Shown one piece after another: positions 40,381-46,056 of a DNA stretch of 64,000 nucleotides. Location: positions 2,418,001-2,482,000 of the forward strand of contig NZ_CP043318.1 of assembly GCF_001984825.2 (NCBI RefSeq), written 5' to 3'. The number at the start of each line of letters is the position of its first letter. Within the stretch, counting starts at the first letter, position 1. Below the pieces are notes generated by a model. It did no database searches and had not been told where the DNA came from. It was given only the letters and a program-made list of their open reading frames with translations. The stretch comes from Enterobacter chengduensis. GTDB taxonomy: Bacteria > Pseudomonadota > Gammaproteobacteria > Enterobacterales > Enterobacteriaceae. The translations under genes and the position numbers were made by a program.

Positions 40381-42492
40381 AATACCGACTGGGCAACTAC
40401 GGCGGGGAACAGCAATAACTCCACCATGACCCTCGGCATCAACAGCAGCGGTCTGTGGAATATCATTGCGAACGGCCAGTCTTACTCCAGCAGCGACAGC
40501 TCGACCTATGCCGGCAATACGCTGACCAACACCCGTAACTTCTACGTGGTGAGCCAGACCGCCGCCGACTTTGACCGTAACGGCACGCAGGACATTTTCG
40601 CCACGGAGAACACCTACGGTGGCTCCACTCAGGTGATGTGGACCTACGATGGCAGTACCTATAACGCCAGCCAGCTGGGGGTAGGCACCACCATCTGGTA
40701 CGGCGGGGTGGTTGCGTACGACAAAACCGGTGACGGCTATCTGGATCTGGCCTACGGCGATGCGGGTGCAGACTCCATTACGTACGTGATCAACAACAAC
40801 GGGGTACTGTCGCCGGACGGCACCAACGGCGGCGCAGGTTTCTGGGGGCAGTTCACCACCATGCGTGAAATCTCCGGCGTTGACCTGAACAACGACGGCA
40901 CGGTGGATATTGTTCAGCACACCAACCGCAGCGGCGCGTACTCGTTAACCGTGATCAACAACAACGGCAACGGCACGCTCTCTATCGGCCAGAACCTGAC
41001 CAACGTGTTTGTGGTCAACGCCGCGAACACCACCACGGCGGCGTCCATGACGTGGGCAGACTTCAACGGCGATGGCTACATGGATCTGTACCTGGGCAGC
41101 AGCTACAACAACAACGGCGGGGTGATCTACTACAACGACGGCACCGGGAAGCTCTCCACCACCAAGAGCGCGGTGGAAGCCTCTAACGCGTCGGCGGGGT
41201 ATCTGTCGGTGGCGGTGGACTGGAACGGTGACGGGCAGATGGACATTATCAAGCTCAGCACCTACGGCGCGTCGCAAACGGCGACCCTGTTCACCAACAA
41301 CGGGTACGGTTCCACCTGGACCTCCAGCCAGCTGGCGTCCGGTATTGCCTACGCCACCGGCGTGGCGGCCGTAGACTACAACTGGGACGGCGCGCAGGAT
41401 CTGCTGGTCTCTCAGCAGAACGGCAAGGTTGTGCTGGTCCAGAACAGTAAAGCCATTGCGGACGGCACCGCGATGCATCTGCACATTGTCGATAGCGAGG
41501 GCATCAACGCCTACTACGGCAACACGGTCAACCTGTATAACGCCGCGGGCGTGCTGGTTGCCTCGCAGATCATCAACGCCCAGTCCGGTATCGGATCGAA
41601 CGATACCTCCGCGCTGGTGAGCTTCTACGGGCTGGATCCGAAGGAGACCTACTCGGCGGAGATTGTGAAGATCACCAACGGGGTGTCGGATAACGTCACC
41701 TGGAGCGATCTGGTCGCGGGCAACGGCAAAGAGGGCTACGTCCTGACGGCCGAGGCGGCCACCGGCGGCCACAGTGGGACCATTACCGGTACCGGGTATA
41801 ACGACACCTTTATTGCAGAGGATGGCACCTATACCTACAACGGCTCCGGCGGCTGGAATACCCATTCCGACTACGACACCTGGAGCAACACCGGCGGGAT
41901 GGACGTGGTGGATTACCGCAACGCGACCTCCGGCGTGACCGTTGACCTGCGCCTTTCAACCGCGCAGGACACCGGCTTCGGGACCACGTGGCTGTTGAAC
42001 ATTGAAGGTATTAACGGCTCGGACTTCGACGATGTTATCACCGGCAACAGCGCGGATAACCAGTTCGAAGGCCGCGGCGGAAATGACACCTTCAACATCG
42101 GCAGCGGCGGTCACGATACGTTGCTCTACAAGCTGATCAACGCCTCGGACGCAACGGGCGGTAACGGTCACGACGTGGTGAACGGCTTTACGGTCGGCAC
42201 CTGGGAAGGGACGGCGGACACGGATCGTATTGACCTGCGCGATCTGCTCTCCGGCAGCGGCTATACCGGCACGGGCTCGGCGAGCTATGTGAACGGCGTG
42301 GCCACGCTGGACAGCAGCGCGGGCAATATCAGCGATTACATCCGCGTGGTGCAGAACGGCAGCAATACCGAAATTCAGGTTGACCTGGACGGTACCGGCG
42401 GTCAGTTCTCCCCGACCACCCTGGTGACGCTCAACGGCGTGCAGACGGATCTGGCGACGCTGCTGGCCAACCATCAGCTTTTAATTGCGTAA
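26038..42492 (+). CDS. Adhesin main reading frame (Ig array, calcium region, RTX/T1SS signal)
   Basis: This frame is open from the break to 42492, and in isolation its first usable start is a GTG at 26050 (5,480 residues). It has no plausible ribosome-binding site there, so it is the continuation of the gene at 24488. Nearly all of it is Ig-like repeats with the recurring pattern GDDVINAAE ... SGT ... TVTLNGKTYTATV ... WSVTVPAADL ... VTASVTDAAGN. Cysteine is essentially absent. It ends with an RTX/T1SS secretion domain and is followed by a strong terminator. Confidence 0.88.
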   Translation, partial: TFTGVVLADGSWSVGVPASVLGALGEGNHTISVSVTDAAGNTGSATHGITLSGHPPEFTIDAISQDNVLNAQEAMQPLSLTGTSNLPDGSSVTVTLNNVSYQATVANGIWAVQVPVSDVLNLANTLYTVTVSGTDSVGNSGSAGANLLVDTVLPQVIINTFAGDNLVNNAEAGVDQTLSGRVTGAAAGDTVSVSVGGKSYSATVGSDLTWSVTIPSADLQAFGDGDLTFTASVTNGHGNTGTGERDVNINAELPGLRVHTISGDDVINAIEQQQDLSVTGSSTHLAPGTQVVVTINNVEYVTAVNASGSWQIGVPAADLQAWAAGGMTVSVSAEDAWGNTVAAEHPIELDLNAVAVTIDTVSGDDMLNAAEKGSDVTLSGQTQGVEAGQTVVVKFADQTFTAQVQQDGSWSLTVPASAMETLIDGRAQVSVSVTNVNGNSADASRVVTVDTQPPAITLDNLTADNIINAAEAQQDLSLSGSSTAEPGQTVTVTLNGKTYQTTVQTDGTWQLSVPAADVGALADGIVTVTATVSDVAGNTSSADRMGLVDATVPQVTINDFVTATNTVNQLAHAQAQILSGSVTGAASGDLVTVTLNGTAYTTVVDAAGNWSLGLPASVVQGLADGTWTIDVSVTDRSGNTGSSSLDVVVNTVTPVIGINTLAADDAINATEKGEDLLLSGTSNQPEGTAITVTLNGIQYTATADASGNWSVTVPAAAVSALGEAHYTVTANVTDSVGNSASASHDVLVDSSLPRVTIDTLAGDNIVNAAEVAAGQTLTGNVANAALGDTVTIILGGQTYTATVQDDLTWSLSLSESQLTALGNGDLTVSASVTNARGNTGSSSLDFTIDAELPGLRIDTVAGDDVINIIEHGQNLIVSGTSTGLAAGSTVTVTINGNTYSATVLADGSWQAAVPAADVSQWADGTLEINASAQDTSGNPVTIGTVVDVDLAPVAVSINSVTDDNVLNAAEKGQDLVLSGTTSNVEAGQTVSITFAGKTYTTTVDANGGWTYSVPAADLSGLKDGDARVQLTVTNVNGNVASSAQEFSVDTAAPTVTINTISGDNMLNAAEAAQDLTLSGTSNAEAGQTVTVTFNGNQYTAQVQADGTWTLDVPAADMAGIADGSAAVTASVSDKAGNPASAGSSVLVDTTVPQITFNIVAGDDVVNIAEHGQALIVSGKVTGAQAGDVITVTLNGKDYTAMLDASGSWSVGVPAADVGALANGNQTISATLTDKAGNSTTETHEFDVSLTAPAIAINTLAVDDVINATEKGQDLLVSGTSNQPDGTAITVTLNGINYTATTDASGNWSVTVPAANVSALGEASYAVTASVTDAAGNSASTGHSVLVDSALPQVTINPVATDDVINAAEVAAGQALSGSVSGAASGDTVTVSIGGHTYTATVQDDLSWSVNVPSAVLTAIGNGDLTVSASVTNGHGNTGTGEREIVIDASLPGLRVDTVAGDDVINSIEHTQNLIITGSSDGLASGSALTVTVNGKTYAATVLADGTWTAAIPAADVSALNAGTVTVTVEGQSTAGNPVSISHDVKVDLAAVAISIDAIAADDVINAAEKGADLVLSGSTTNVEENQTVTITFGGRSYTATVGADGSWTATVPSADLGSLKDGDASVQVSVTNVNGNSSSAGREYSVDATAPTVSIEIVSDNNIINAAEAQQDLLINGVTNAEAGQTVTVTLNGKDYATTVEANGSWSVTVPSADLSGITDGNYTISAAVADKAGNPASADRDVLVDTTVPQLTIHTVSDDDVINSVEHAQALIVTGSVTGAAAGDVVTVTINNKAYTATLDASGGWSVGVPAADVTALAAGDYTITAALTDRAGNSNSTTHSVEVNLSAPVLTIDTVSGDDVINSTEKTQDLTISGTASGLAAGAVVTVMLNGKAYSATVDDSGKWTTTVPADQVGQLGEALYTVTASATDGVGNSTSTSHTVNVESVLPGVIINTVAGDDVINAAELAAGQSISGSVVNAEAGNTVTVTLGGKTYTATVESDLTWSVSVTQAELTALGNGELTVSASVTNGVGNSGSAERDITIDASLPGLRVDTVAGDDVINSIEHNQNLIITGTSDGLTTGTALTVTVNGKTYAATVLADGTWTAAIPAADVGALAAGTVTVTVSGQSSAGNPVSIDHDVTVDLATVAVSIDVIAADDVINAAEKGADLVLSGTTANVEENQTVSIIFAGKSYTATVGADGKWTTTVPAADLAGLKDGDASVQVSVTNVNGNSASAGREYSVDATAPTVTISTIAGDDVLNAAEAQSDLTVSGTSTAEAGQTVTVSLNGKDYTTTVGADGSWTLAVPAADAAALTDGSVTVTASVSDKAGNPASVDHNLTVDTTAPAVTINTVAGDDVINVAEHAQAQIVSGSATGAAAGDKVTVTLGGQTYTTVLDGAGNWSVGVPASVISALQDGTVTVTASVTDGAGNTGTGTHNVTVDTGLLSVGFNTLSGDNVLNAVEKGQDLSVSGTSANLAEGTVVTVTLNGKNYTATTAADGSWSLTVPAADLAGLGQANYTLSATATNGVGNSVSNTANLLVDTALPTVTINTVAGDNVINAAEVAAGQILSGSVANAEAGNTVTVTLGGNSYTATVQSDLTWSVSVPSDVLTALGNGSLSVTATVTNGHGNTGSGEREIAIDANLPGLRVNTVAGDDVINSIEHAQNLIVTGTSDGLAAGTALTVTVNGKDYAATVRADGTWSAAIPSNDVSAWPEGSVKIGVTGDSAAGNPITISHDVTVDLATVAISINAIATDDVINAAEKGADLVLSGATTNVEAGQTVTLSLNGKIYTTTVDGDGNWTYTVPSADLAHLKDGDASVQVSVTNVNGNSASAGREYSVDATAPTVTISTIAGDDVLNAAEAQSDLTVSGTSTAEAGQTVTVSLNGKDYTTTVGADGSWTLTVPAADAAALTDGSVTVTASVSDKAGNPASVDHNLTVDTTAPAVTINAVAGDDVINVAEHAQAQIVSGSATGAAAGDKVTVTIGGQTYTTVLDAAGNWSVGVPASVISALQDGTVTVTASVTDAAGNTGTGTHNVTVDTGLPSVGFNTLSGDNVLNAVEKGQDLSVSGTSANLAEGTVVTVTLNGKNYTATTTADGTWSLTVPAADLSGLGEANYTLSATATNGVGNSVSNTANLLVDTALPTVTINTVAGDNVINAAEVAAGQIVSGRVTNAEAGNTVTVTLGGNSYTATVQSDLTWSVSVPESVLTALGNGDLTVSATVTNGHGNTGSGERDISIDASLPGLRVDTVAGDDVINSIEHGQNLIVTGSSDGLAVGTTLTVTVNGKTYAASVLADGSWTAAIPAADVGALAAGTVTVTVAGQSTAGNPVTISHDVTVDLSAVAVSIDAVATDDVINAAEKGADLVLSGSTSNVEENQTVTITFAGKTYTAKVDADGNWTATVPSADLAGLKDGDASVQASVTNVNGNSASAGREYSVDATAPAVTVDTVAGDNVINASEASAGVAISGTTTAEAGQTVTVTLDGKSYTAQVQQGGIWSVNVPGSDLSALADNGYTVQVSVSDAAGNPGSAGKAITLDTTPPTVSFNVVAGDDVINSVEHGQAQIVSGSATGANVGDKVVITLGSNQYTTTVDASGNWSVGVPASVISALTDGTVTLSATITDGAGNSSTQTHDVRVNTASVALTVNTLSGDDVINAAEAGNALVINGSSAQFASGTVVTVTLNGKAYTATIQSDGTWTTTVPAADVGALADGARYQVSVSAQDSAGNGASATHDISVDTTAPVVSIATLSGDDMLNALEAQQPLTVRGSSSAEAGQTVTVTLGGKSYTALVGSDGTWTLDVPAADLAALSQGALTVTASVNDKAGNGGQTTHTLTVDTVAPTVTISTVADDDIVNNAEQLAGQTISGTTTAEQGQTVTVSFNGHSYQATVGADGSWSVFVPGRDFLGLSDGDYTITASVSDKAGNPGSASHDVTLNGDVPTITINTFAEDDIVSAAEHGTPLVISGTTDAPAGQTVTITLNGKTYTATVQNDGSWRYTVGSADVTALADGGSYVINAQVSNAIGNSASDNHTVTVDLTAPSMGISIDSLQNDTGLSATDFITNDAQVVVNGSLTAQLGNNEKAQISLDGGATWIDLTVTGTTWRYTDGRTLTDGTYQYQVRVIDNAGNVGSTDSQDVVIDLTKPAATTITVDSVSQDTGLSDSDFITSDNQISLKGTLGAALGSGDHAQISLDGGVTWTDVSVSGLSWTYVDGRTLADGDYNYQLRVIDDAGNISATASQVVTIDTVAPDASKTIAIDRISDDTGLSSSDFITNDTSLTLHGSLGATLADGEYAQISIDGGVTWENVIVTGNTWYYVDGRTLGNQTYDYYVRVVDAAGNVGASAHQQVTVDTIAPDAAITVTVDNITVDTGFDNNDFLTSSTSYTLHGTLGAELGAGEYVQVSMDGGTTWVYATVSGTQWSYSDTRTLSDGSHNYQVRVVDQAGNVGATTSQAVTVDTQAPQYGITIDSISEDTGQSGSDFITMDTTLTINGSLGNALANDERVQISLDGGNTWSDATVTNQRWSYTDTRDLADGDYTYQVRIIDQAGNVGSTASQIVTVDTTPPTTVGTVVSYTDGEGERQGTFGSAVATDDNSPLINGTLNRAPDDGEIVQLYRDGVLLGQVTMNGSASWSFQDNGLSDGNHTYIVRVTDRAGNYTESDGFVLNVDTSIPTTTAAITAQTTSDTTPIVSGTVSADLVNGEYLVVTVNGKTYTSQTGGAVVVDPDHNTWYLQIPDGDALSVASYSVTAQVKSSAGNGNTTGTATGSLVIDTTSVNTDWATTAGNSNNSTMTLGINSSGLWNIIANGQSYSSSDSSTYAGNTLTNTRNFYVVSQTAADFDRNGTQDIFATENTYGGSTQVMWTYDGSTYNASQLGVGTTIWYGGVVAYDKTGDGYLDLAYGDAGADSITYVINNNGVLSPDGTNGGAGFWGQFTTMREISGVDLNNDGTVDIVQHTNRSGAYSLTVINNNGNGTLSIGQNLTNVFVVNAANTTTAASMTWADFNGDGYMDLYLGSSYNNNGGVIYYNDGTGKLSTTKSAVEASNASAGYLSVAVDWNGDGQMDIIKLSTYGASQTATLFTNNGYGSTWTSSQLASGIAYATGVAAVDYNWDGAQDLLVSQQNGKVVLVQNSKAIADGTAMHLHIVDSEGINAYYGNTVNLYNAAGVLVASQIINAQSGIGSNDTSALVSFYGLDPKETYSAEIVKITNGVSDNVTWSDLVAGNGKEGYVLTAEAATGGHSGTITGTGYNDTFIAEDGTYTYNGSGGWNTHSDYDTWSNTGGMDVVDYRNATSGVTVDLRLSTAQDTGFGTTWLLNIEGINGSDFDDVITGNSADNQFEGRGGNDTFNIGSGGHDTLLYKLINASDATGGNGHDVVNGFTVGTWEGTADTDRIDLRDLLSGSGYTGTGSASYVNGVATLDSSAGNISDYIRVVQNGSNTEIQVDLDGTGGQFSPTTLVTLNGVQTDLATLLANHQLLIA
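26794..37575 (+). repeat. Six-domain super-repeat with 1,797-bp period
   Basis: The landmark LPGLR(V/I) domain begins at 26794, 28591, 30385, 32182, 33979 and 35776: intervals 1797, 1794, 1797, 1797 and 1797 bp. Between landmarks the same order of six Ig subtypes recurs (LPGLRV, VAVSI, APTV, VPQ/APAV, a C-type domain, LPxVTIN...AAEVAAGQ). The array grew by duplication of six-domain blocks of 598-599 residues. Confidence 0.85.
40390..41480 (+). other. Adhesin calcium-motif (FG-GAP/VCBS-like) region
   Basis: Six evenly spaced Asp-rich loops are visible: DFDRNGTQDIF, DKTGDGYLDLA, DLNNDGTVDIV, DFNGDGYMDLY, DWNGDGQMDII and DYNWDGAQDLL. These match the D-x-[DN]-x-[DN]-G-x-x-D calcium loops of integrin-type FG-GAP repeats and suggest a beta-propeller near the distal, ligand-facing end of the adhesin. 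Confidence 0.75.
41770..42489 (+). other. Adhesin RTX repeats and C-terminal type I secretion signal
   Basis: GSDFDDVITGNSADNQF and EGRGGNDTFNIGSGGHDTL are RTX-type calcium nonapeptides. The last about 110 residues (DRIDLRDLLSG, ISDYIRVVQNGSNTEIQVDL, ending LLANHQLLIA) resemble the C-terminal target domain of large T1SS adhesins. These are recognised by the ABC/adaptor/TolC machinery encoded around the gene. Confidence 0.85.
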
Positions 42493-42498
42493 AACAAC

Positions 42499-42537
42499 GC
42501 CGCGAGGAGCGATCCTCGCGGCCTTTTGCGTTTCTTT
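42499..42537 (+). terminator. Rho-independent terminator after the adhesin gene
   Basis: A 10-bp stem (GCCGCGAGGA / TCCTCGCGGC, loop GCGA) is followed by CTTTTGCGTTTCTTT. It would reduce read-through into the exporter genes, so these probably have a promoter in 42538-42668. Confidence 0.85.
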
Positions 42538-42668
42538 ACATAAATGGCAATAACCCTATATTTCACAAGATTATTTTGCGGGCTCGTTTAAAGAATGTTC
42601 GATTTTGAGTTATCCCGTAAAGGTATCATTTCAGTGCGAAATTATCGCCCTGGACAGGACGTAGCAAT

Positions 42669-44849
42669 ATGAAGACACATCCACAGTACGAACCCTGGCT
42701 GCAGGGCATGCTCATCATCGCGAAGCACTACCGGCTGGACTTTTCGGTGGAGCACGTTCGGGTCACGATTAACCATGAAAGCCAGTCGCCGCGCCAGCTG
42801 GTGCTGGAGGAGATGGCGCGCCAGCTTGGGCTGGGGATGCGTGCGGTGGCGGCGGAAGCGGTCTCCCTCGATCCGTGGCGTCTGCCGCTGCTGGCGGAGT
42901 TCACCGGCGGGCAAATTGCGGTGATCAACCGCATGGATAACGAAGGCAACGTCAGCCTGCAGTTCAGCGGCGACGGCGGCCTGGAGACGACGCTGACGCG
43001 TGAGGAGCTTGGACCGCGGTTAAAAGCCCTGATGGTGCTGCGCCCGCTCGAGTCCACGCCGGACGCCCGCGTGGATGACTACATCAAACCGTATGAGAAA
43101 AACTGGTTCTGGCAGCTGGCGCTGAAGGACTGGCGGCGCTACGGCGACATTATGCTGGTCGCGCTGGTGGCTAACGTGCTGGCGCTTTCCGGCATGGTCT
43201 TCTCCATGCAGGTGTACGACAGGGTAGTGCCGTCGCAGTCCGAAGCCACGCTGTGGGTGCTGTTTGGCGGCGTCATGATTGCCATCGTTTTCGAATTCAT
43301 CATGCGCATGCTGCGCGTGCATATTTCTGACGTGGTGGGGAAACGCGCCGACCTGCGCATCTCCGAACGCGTCTTTGCCCACGCGCTGCGGATCAAAAAC
43401 GGCGCGCGCTCCAAATCAACCGGATCGTTTATCGCCCAGATCCGCGAGCTGGAGTCGGTGCGCGAGCTGATCACCTCCACCACCATTGCGGCGATTTCCG
43501 ATCTGCCGTTCTTCCTGCTGTTTGTCTTTATCCTGTGGATGATTGGCGGCCCGCTGGTGCTGGTGGTCCTGCTCGCCGTGCCGCTGCTGCTGATTCCTGG
43601 GCTGCTGGTGCAGCGCCCGCTGGGGAAGCTCTCCGGCGAAGGGATGCGTGAATCCGCCATTCGTAACGCTACGCTGGTGGAAGCGGTGCAGGGCATTGAA
43701 GACATCAAGCTGATGCGCGCCGAGCAGCGTTTCCAGAACCAGTGGAATAACACCAACGACGTCGCCGCCAGCGTCGGCATGAAGCAGCGCTGGCTGACGG
43801 GCCTGCTGCTCACCTGGACGCAGGAGGTGCAGTCTATCGTTTATGCCGTGGTCCTGCTGGTGGGCTGTTACCTGGTCATCAGCGGCGACATGACCACCGG
43901 TGCGCTGGTGGGCACCTCGATTCTGGCATCGCGCACCATCGCGCCGCTGTCGCAGATTTCGGGCGTACTCTCCCGCTGGCAGTCGGCAAAAGTGGCCCGC
44001 AAGGGGCTGGATGACCTGATGCAGCGCCCGATTGACGACCCGCAGCACGGCAAGAAGGTGCACAAAGCCCACCTGCGCGGCGACTACGCGCTGGAGGACG
44101 TCGGCTTTTACTACGATGAAGAAGAAAAACTCAGCGTGCTCAACGTCAGCAGGCTGCAGATCCGCGCCGGGGAGCGCGTGGCGGTGCTCGGCCGCAACGG
44201 CTCCGGGAAAAGCACGCTGTTACAGCTTCTGGCGGGCATGCAGGAGCCGCAGCAGGGCAGCATCCTGCTCGACGATATTGCGCTCAATCATCTCGACCCG
44301 GCCGACGTGCGACGCGACATGCAGCTGCTGAGCCAGCAGGCGCGGCTGTTCTTTGGCTCCGTGCGGGACAACATCCTGATGGGGAACCCGCTGGCGACCG
44401 ACGACGAGATTCACCAGGCGCTGGTCAACAGCGGCGCGCTGGAGTTTGTGCGTAAGCAAAAAATGGGGCTTAACACCCTTATCAACGAGGGCGGCACGGG
44501 GCTGTCCGGCGGCCAGCGTCAGGCGCTTTTGCTGGCGCGCGCGCTGCTCACCTCGCCGAACATTCTGCTGCTGGACGAGCCTACCGCCTGGCTGGACGAA
44601 ATGAGCGAGAAGCAGTTTATTCAGCATCTTCACAAATGGCTGGGTAAACGCCGGACGCTGGTGGTGGCGACGCATCGCCTGCCGATTCTGGACCTGGTCG
44701 ACCGCATCATCGTGCTGGAGAACGGCAAGGTGGTGATGGACGGCCCGCGCGACGCCATCCTGCACCAGCACGGTATGGCGCCGCAAAAGACAGCACAGCG
44801 CACCGTGACCATGAAACCGGCGGCGGTAGCTGAGGAGGGCGCGGCATGA
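42669..44849 (+). CDS. T1SS ABC exporter (permease/ATPase) of the adhesin (BapC/LapB-like)
   Basis: The 726-residue protein has a degenerate C39-like domain at about 1-130 without the catalytic Cys, five to six membrane helices at about 155-450, then the nucleotide-binding domain: Walker A GRNGSGKST near 507-515, signature LSGGQ near 612, Walker B ILLLDEPT near 633 and a switch His in ATHRL. A peptidase-dead C39-like domain is usual in exporters of RTX proteins, which keep their C-terminal signal. It drives export of the neighbouring adhesin. AGGAC precedes the ATG. The HlyD gene overlaps its end by 4 bp. Confidence 0.92.
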   Translation: MKTHPQYEPWLQGMLIIAKHYRLDFSVEHVRVTINHESQSPRQLVLEEMARQLGLGMRAVAAEAVSLDPWRLPLLAEFTGGQIAVINRMDNEGNVSLQFSGDGGLETTLTREELGPRLKALMVLRPLESTPDARVDDYIKPYEKNWFWQLALKDWRRYGDIMLVALVANVLALSGMVFSMQVYDRVVPSQSEATLWVLFGGVMIAIVFEFIMRMLRVHISDVVGKRADLRISERVFAHALRIKNGARSKSTGSFIAQIRELESVRELITSTTIAAISDLPFFLLFVFILWMIGGPLVLVVLLAVPLLLIPGLLVQRPLGKLSGEGMRESAIRNATLVEAVQGIEDIKLMRAEQRFQNQWNNTNDVAASVGMKQRWLTGLLLTWTQEVQSIVYAVVLLVGCYLVISGDMTTGALVGTSILASRTIAPLSQISGVLSRWQSAKVARKGLDDLMQRPIDDPQHGKKVHKAHLRGDYALEDVGFYYDEEEKLSVLNVSRLQIRAGERVAVLGRNGSGKSTLLQLLAGMQEPQQGSILLDDIALNHLDPADVRRDMQLLSQQARLFFGSVRDNILMGNPLATDDEIHQALVNSGALEFVRKQKMGLNTLINEGGTGLSGGQRQALLLARALLTSPNILLLDEPTAWLDEMSEKQFIQHLHKWLGKRRTLVVATHRLPILDLVDRIIVLENGKVVMDGPRDAILHQHGMAPQKTAQRTVTMKPAAVAEEGAA

Positions 44850-46021
44850 ATGATTTCTCCCGTTTTAATAGTCGCCTGAAGGAGCCGCGCCTGCCGAGGT
44901 CGTCGCTGGTTGCCTGGTCGCTGTTCGCCCTGCTGGCGGTATTTATCGCCTGGGCGAGCCTGTTCGAACTTGATGAAGTCACAACTGGCAGCGGCAAGGT
45001 GATTCCCTCTTCGCATGAGCAGGTCATTCAGTCTCTTGAAGGTGGGATTATCCACAGCCTGATGGTGCGCGAAGGCGACATCGTTGAACGCGGCCAGCAG
45101 CTTGCGCAGCTTGACCGGACCAAAACCGAGTCCAGCGTGCTGGAGAGCGAGTCGCGTCTGAATGCCGCGCTGGCAACCGCCGCGCGCCTGAAGGCCGAGG
45201 TCAACGACACCGAACTCGCGTTTCCGGACGAGCTGGATGACGACGTTGAGCTGGTCAAACAGGAAACGGCGCTCTACCAGTCCCGCCGAGAAAGCCTGGA
45301 AAAAGGGCTGGCAGGCCTGCGTCAGGGCGCCGAGCTGGTGCAGCGCGAGCTGTCGTTAACCCGTCCGTTGGTGACCCAGGGGGCGGCCAGCAAGGTTGAG
45401 GTGTTACGTCTTGAGCGTCAGAAAAATGAGCTTGAGAATAAAATCACCGAGATGAAAAACCAGTATTACGTTCGCGCCCGGGAAGAGCTGGCGAAAGCCA
45501 ATGCGGAGATTGAAGCCCAGCGTTCGGTGATGAAAGGGCGGGAGGATTCGCTGACCCGGCTGACCTTCAATGCGCCGGTGCGCGGGATCGTAAAGGATAT
45601 TGACGTGACGACCGTGGGCGGGGTTATCCCGCCAAATGGCAAGCTGATGAGCCTGGTCCCGCTGGACGACCAGATGGTGGTTGAGGCAAAAATCTCCCCG
45701 CGCGATGTGGCGTTTATCCATCCCGGCCAGAAAGCGCTGGTGAAGGTCACGGCCTATGACTATTCCATCTACGGCGGGCTGGAAGGGGAAGTGACCATGA
45801 TTTCACCGGATACCCTGCAGGACGAGGTGAAGAGGGATGTTTACTACTATCGCGTCTATATCCGCACCGACAGTAACCATCTGACCAATAAGCAGGGAAA
45901 AGAATTTCCTGTTTTTCCGGGGATGATTGCGACGGTGGATATTAAAACGGGGAGTAAAACTATCCTTGATTATCTGCTGAAGCCGCTCAACAAAGCAAAA
46001 GAGGCGCTGCGGGAAAGATAA
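44846..46021 (+). CDS. T1SS HlyD-family membrane-fusion adaptor (BapD/LapC-like)
   Basis: This 391-residue protein has a single N-terminal membrane anchor (about 20-42), lipoyl-like segments (GGIIHSLMVREGDIVERGQQL and FNAPVRGIVKDIDVTTVGGV), a long coiled coil at about 90-235 and the conserved HlyD C-terminal end (VFPGMIATVDIKTGSKTILDYLLKPL). It joins the ABC exporter to the TolC-type channel. Its ATG overlaps the exporter stop (ATGA), indicating translational coupling. Confidence 0.93.
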   Translation: MNDFSRFNSRLKEPRLPRSSLVAWSLFALLAVFIAWASLFELDEVTTGSGKVIPSSHEQVIQSLEGGIIHSLMVREGDIVERGQQLAQLDRTKTESSVLESESRLNAALATAARLKAEVNDTELAFPDELDDDVELVKQETALYQSRRESLEKGLAGLRQGAELVQRELSLTRPLVTQGAASKVEVLRLERQKNELENKITEMKNQYYVRAREELAKANAEIEAQRSVMKGREDSLTRLTFNAPVRGIVKDIDVTTVGGVIPPNGKLMSLVPLDDQMVVEAKISPRDVAFIHPGQKALVKVTAYDYSIYGGLEGEVTMISPDTLQDEVKRDVYYYRVYIRTDSNHLTNKQGKEFPVFPGMIATVDIKTGSKTILDYLLKPLNKAKEALRER

Positions 46022-46056
46022 GGTTGGGGCGTTCGGGAAACCGAACGCCATTTTGA

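Larger units (their letters stand above)
24488..42492 (+). pseudogene. Giant BapA-like Ig-repeat adhesin, interrupted by a one-base frameshift
   Basis: Restoring one base near 26036 gives a single protein of 6,001 residues. Order: BapA-prefix-like N-terminal module (about 1-130), a Gly/Ala-rich hydrophobic segment (135-158), about 50 Ig-like domains of roughly 100 residues, a calcium-motif FG-GAP-like region, RTX nonapeptides and a C-terminal type I secretion signal. At the break the frame reads GGC GGT AGA CCT; GGC GGT AAG ACC would restore the expected GGKTFTGV seen in sister repeats. As written, the N-terminal piece (551 residues) lacks a secretion signal and the rest lacks a start. Assembly error or true decay cannot be told apart here. 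A large surface adhesin for biofilm or host attachment is the likely role. Confidence 0.85.
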
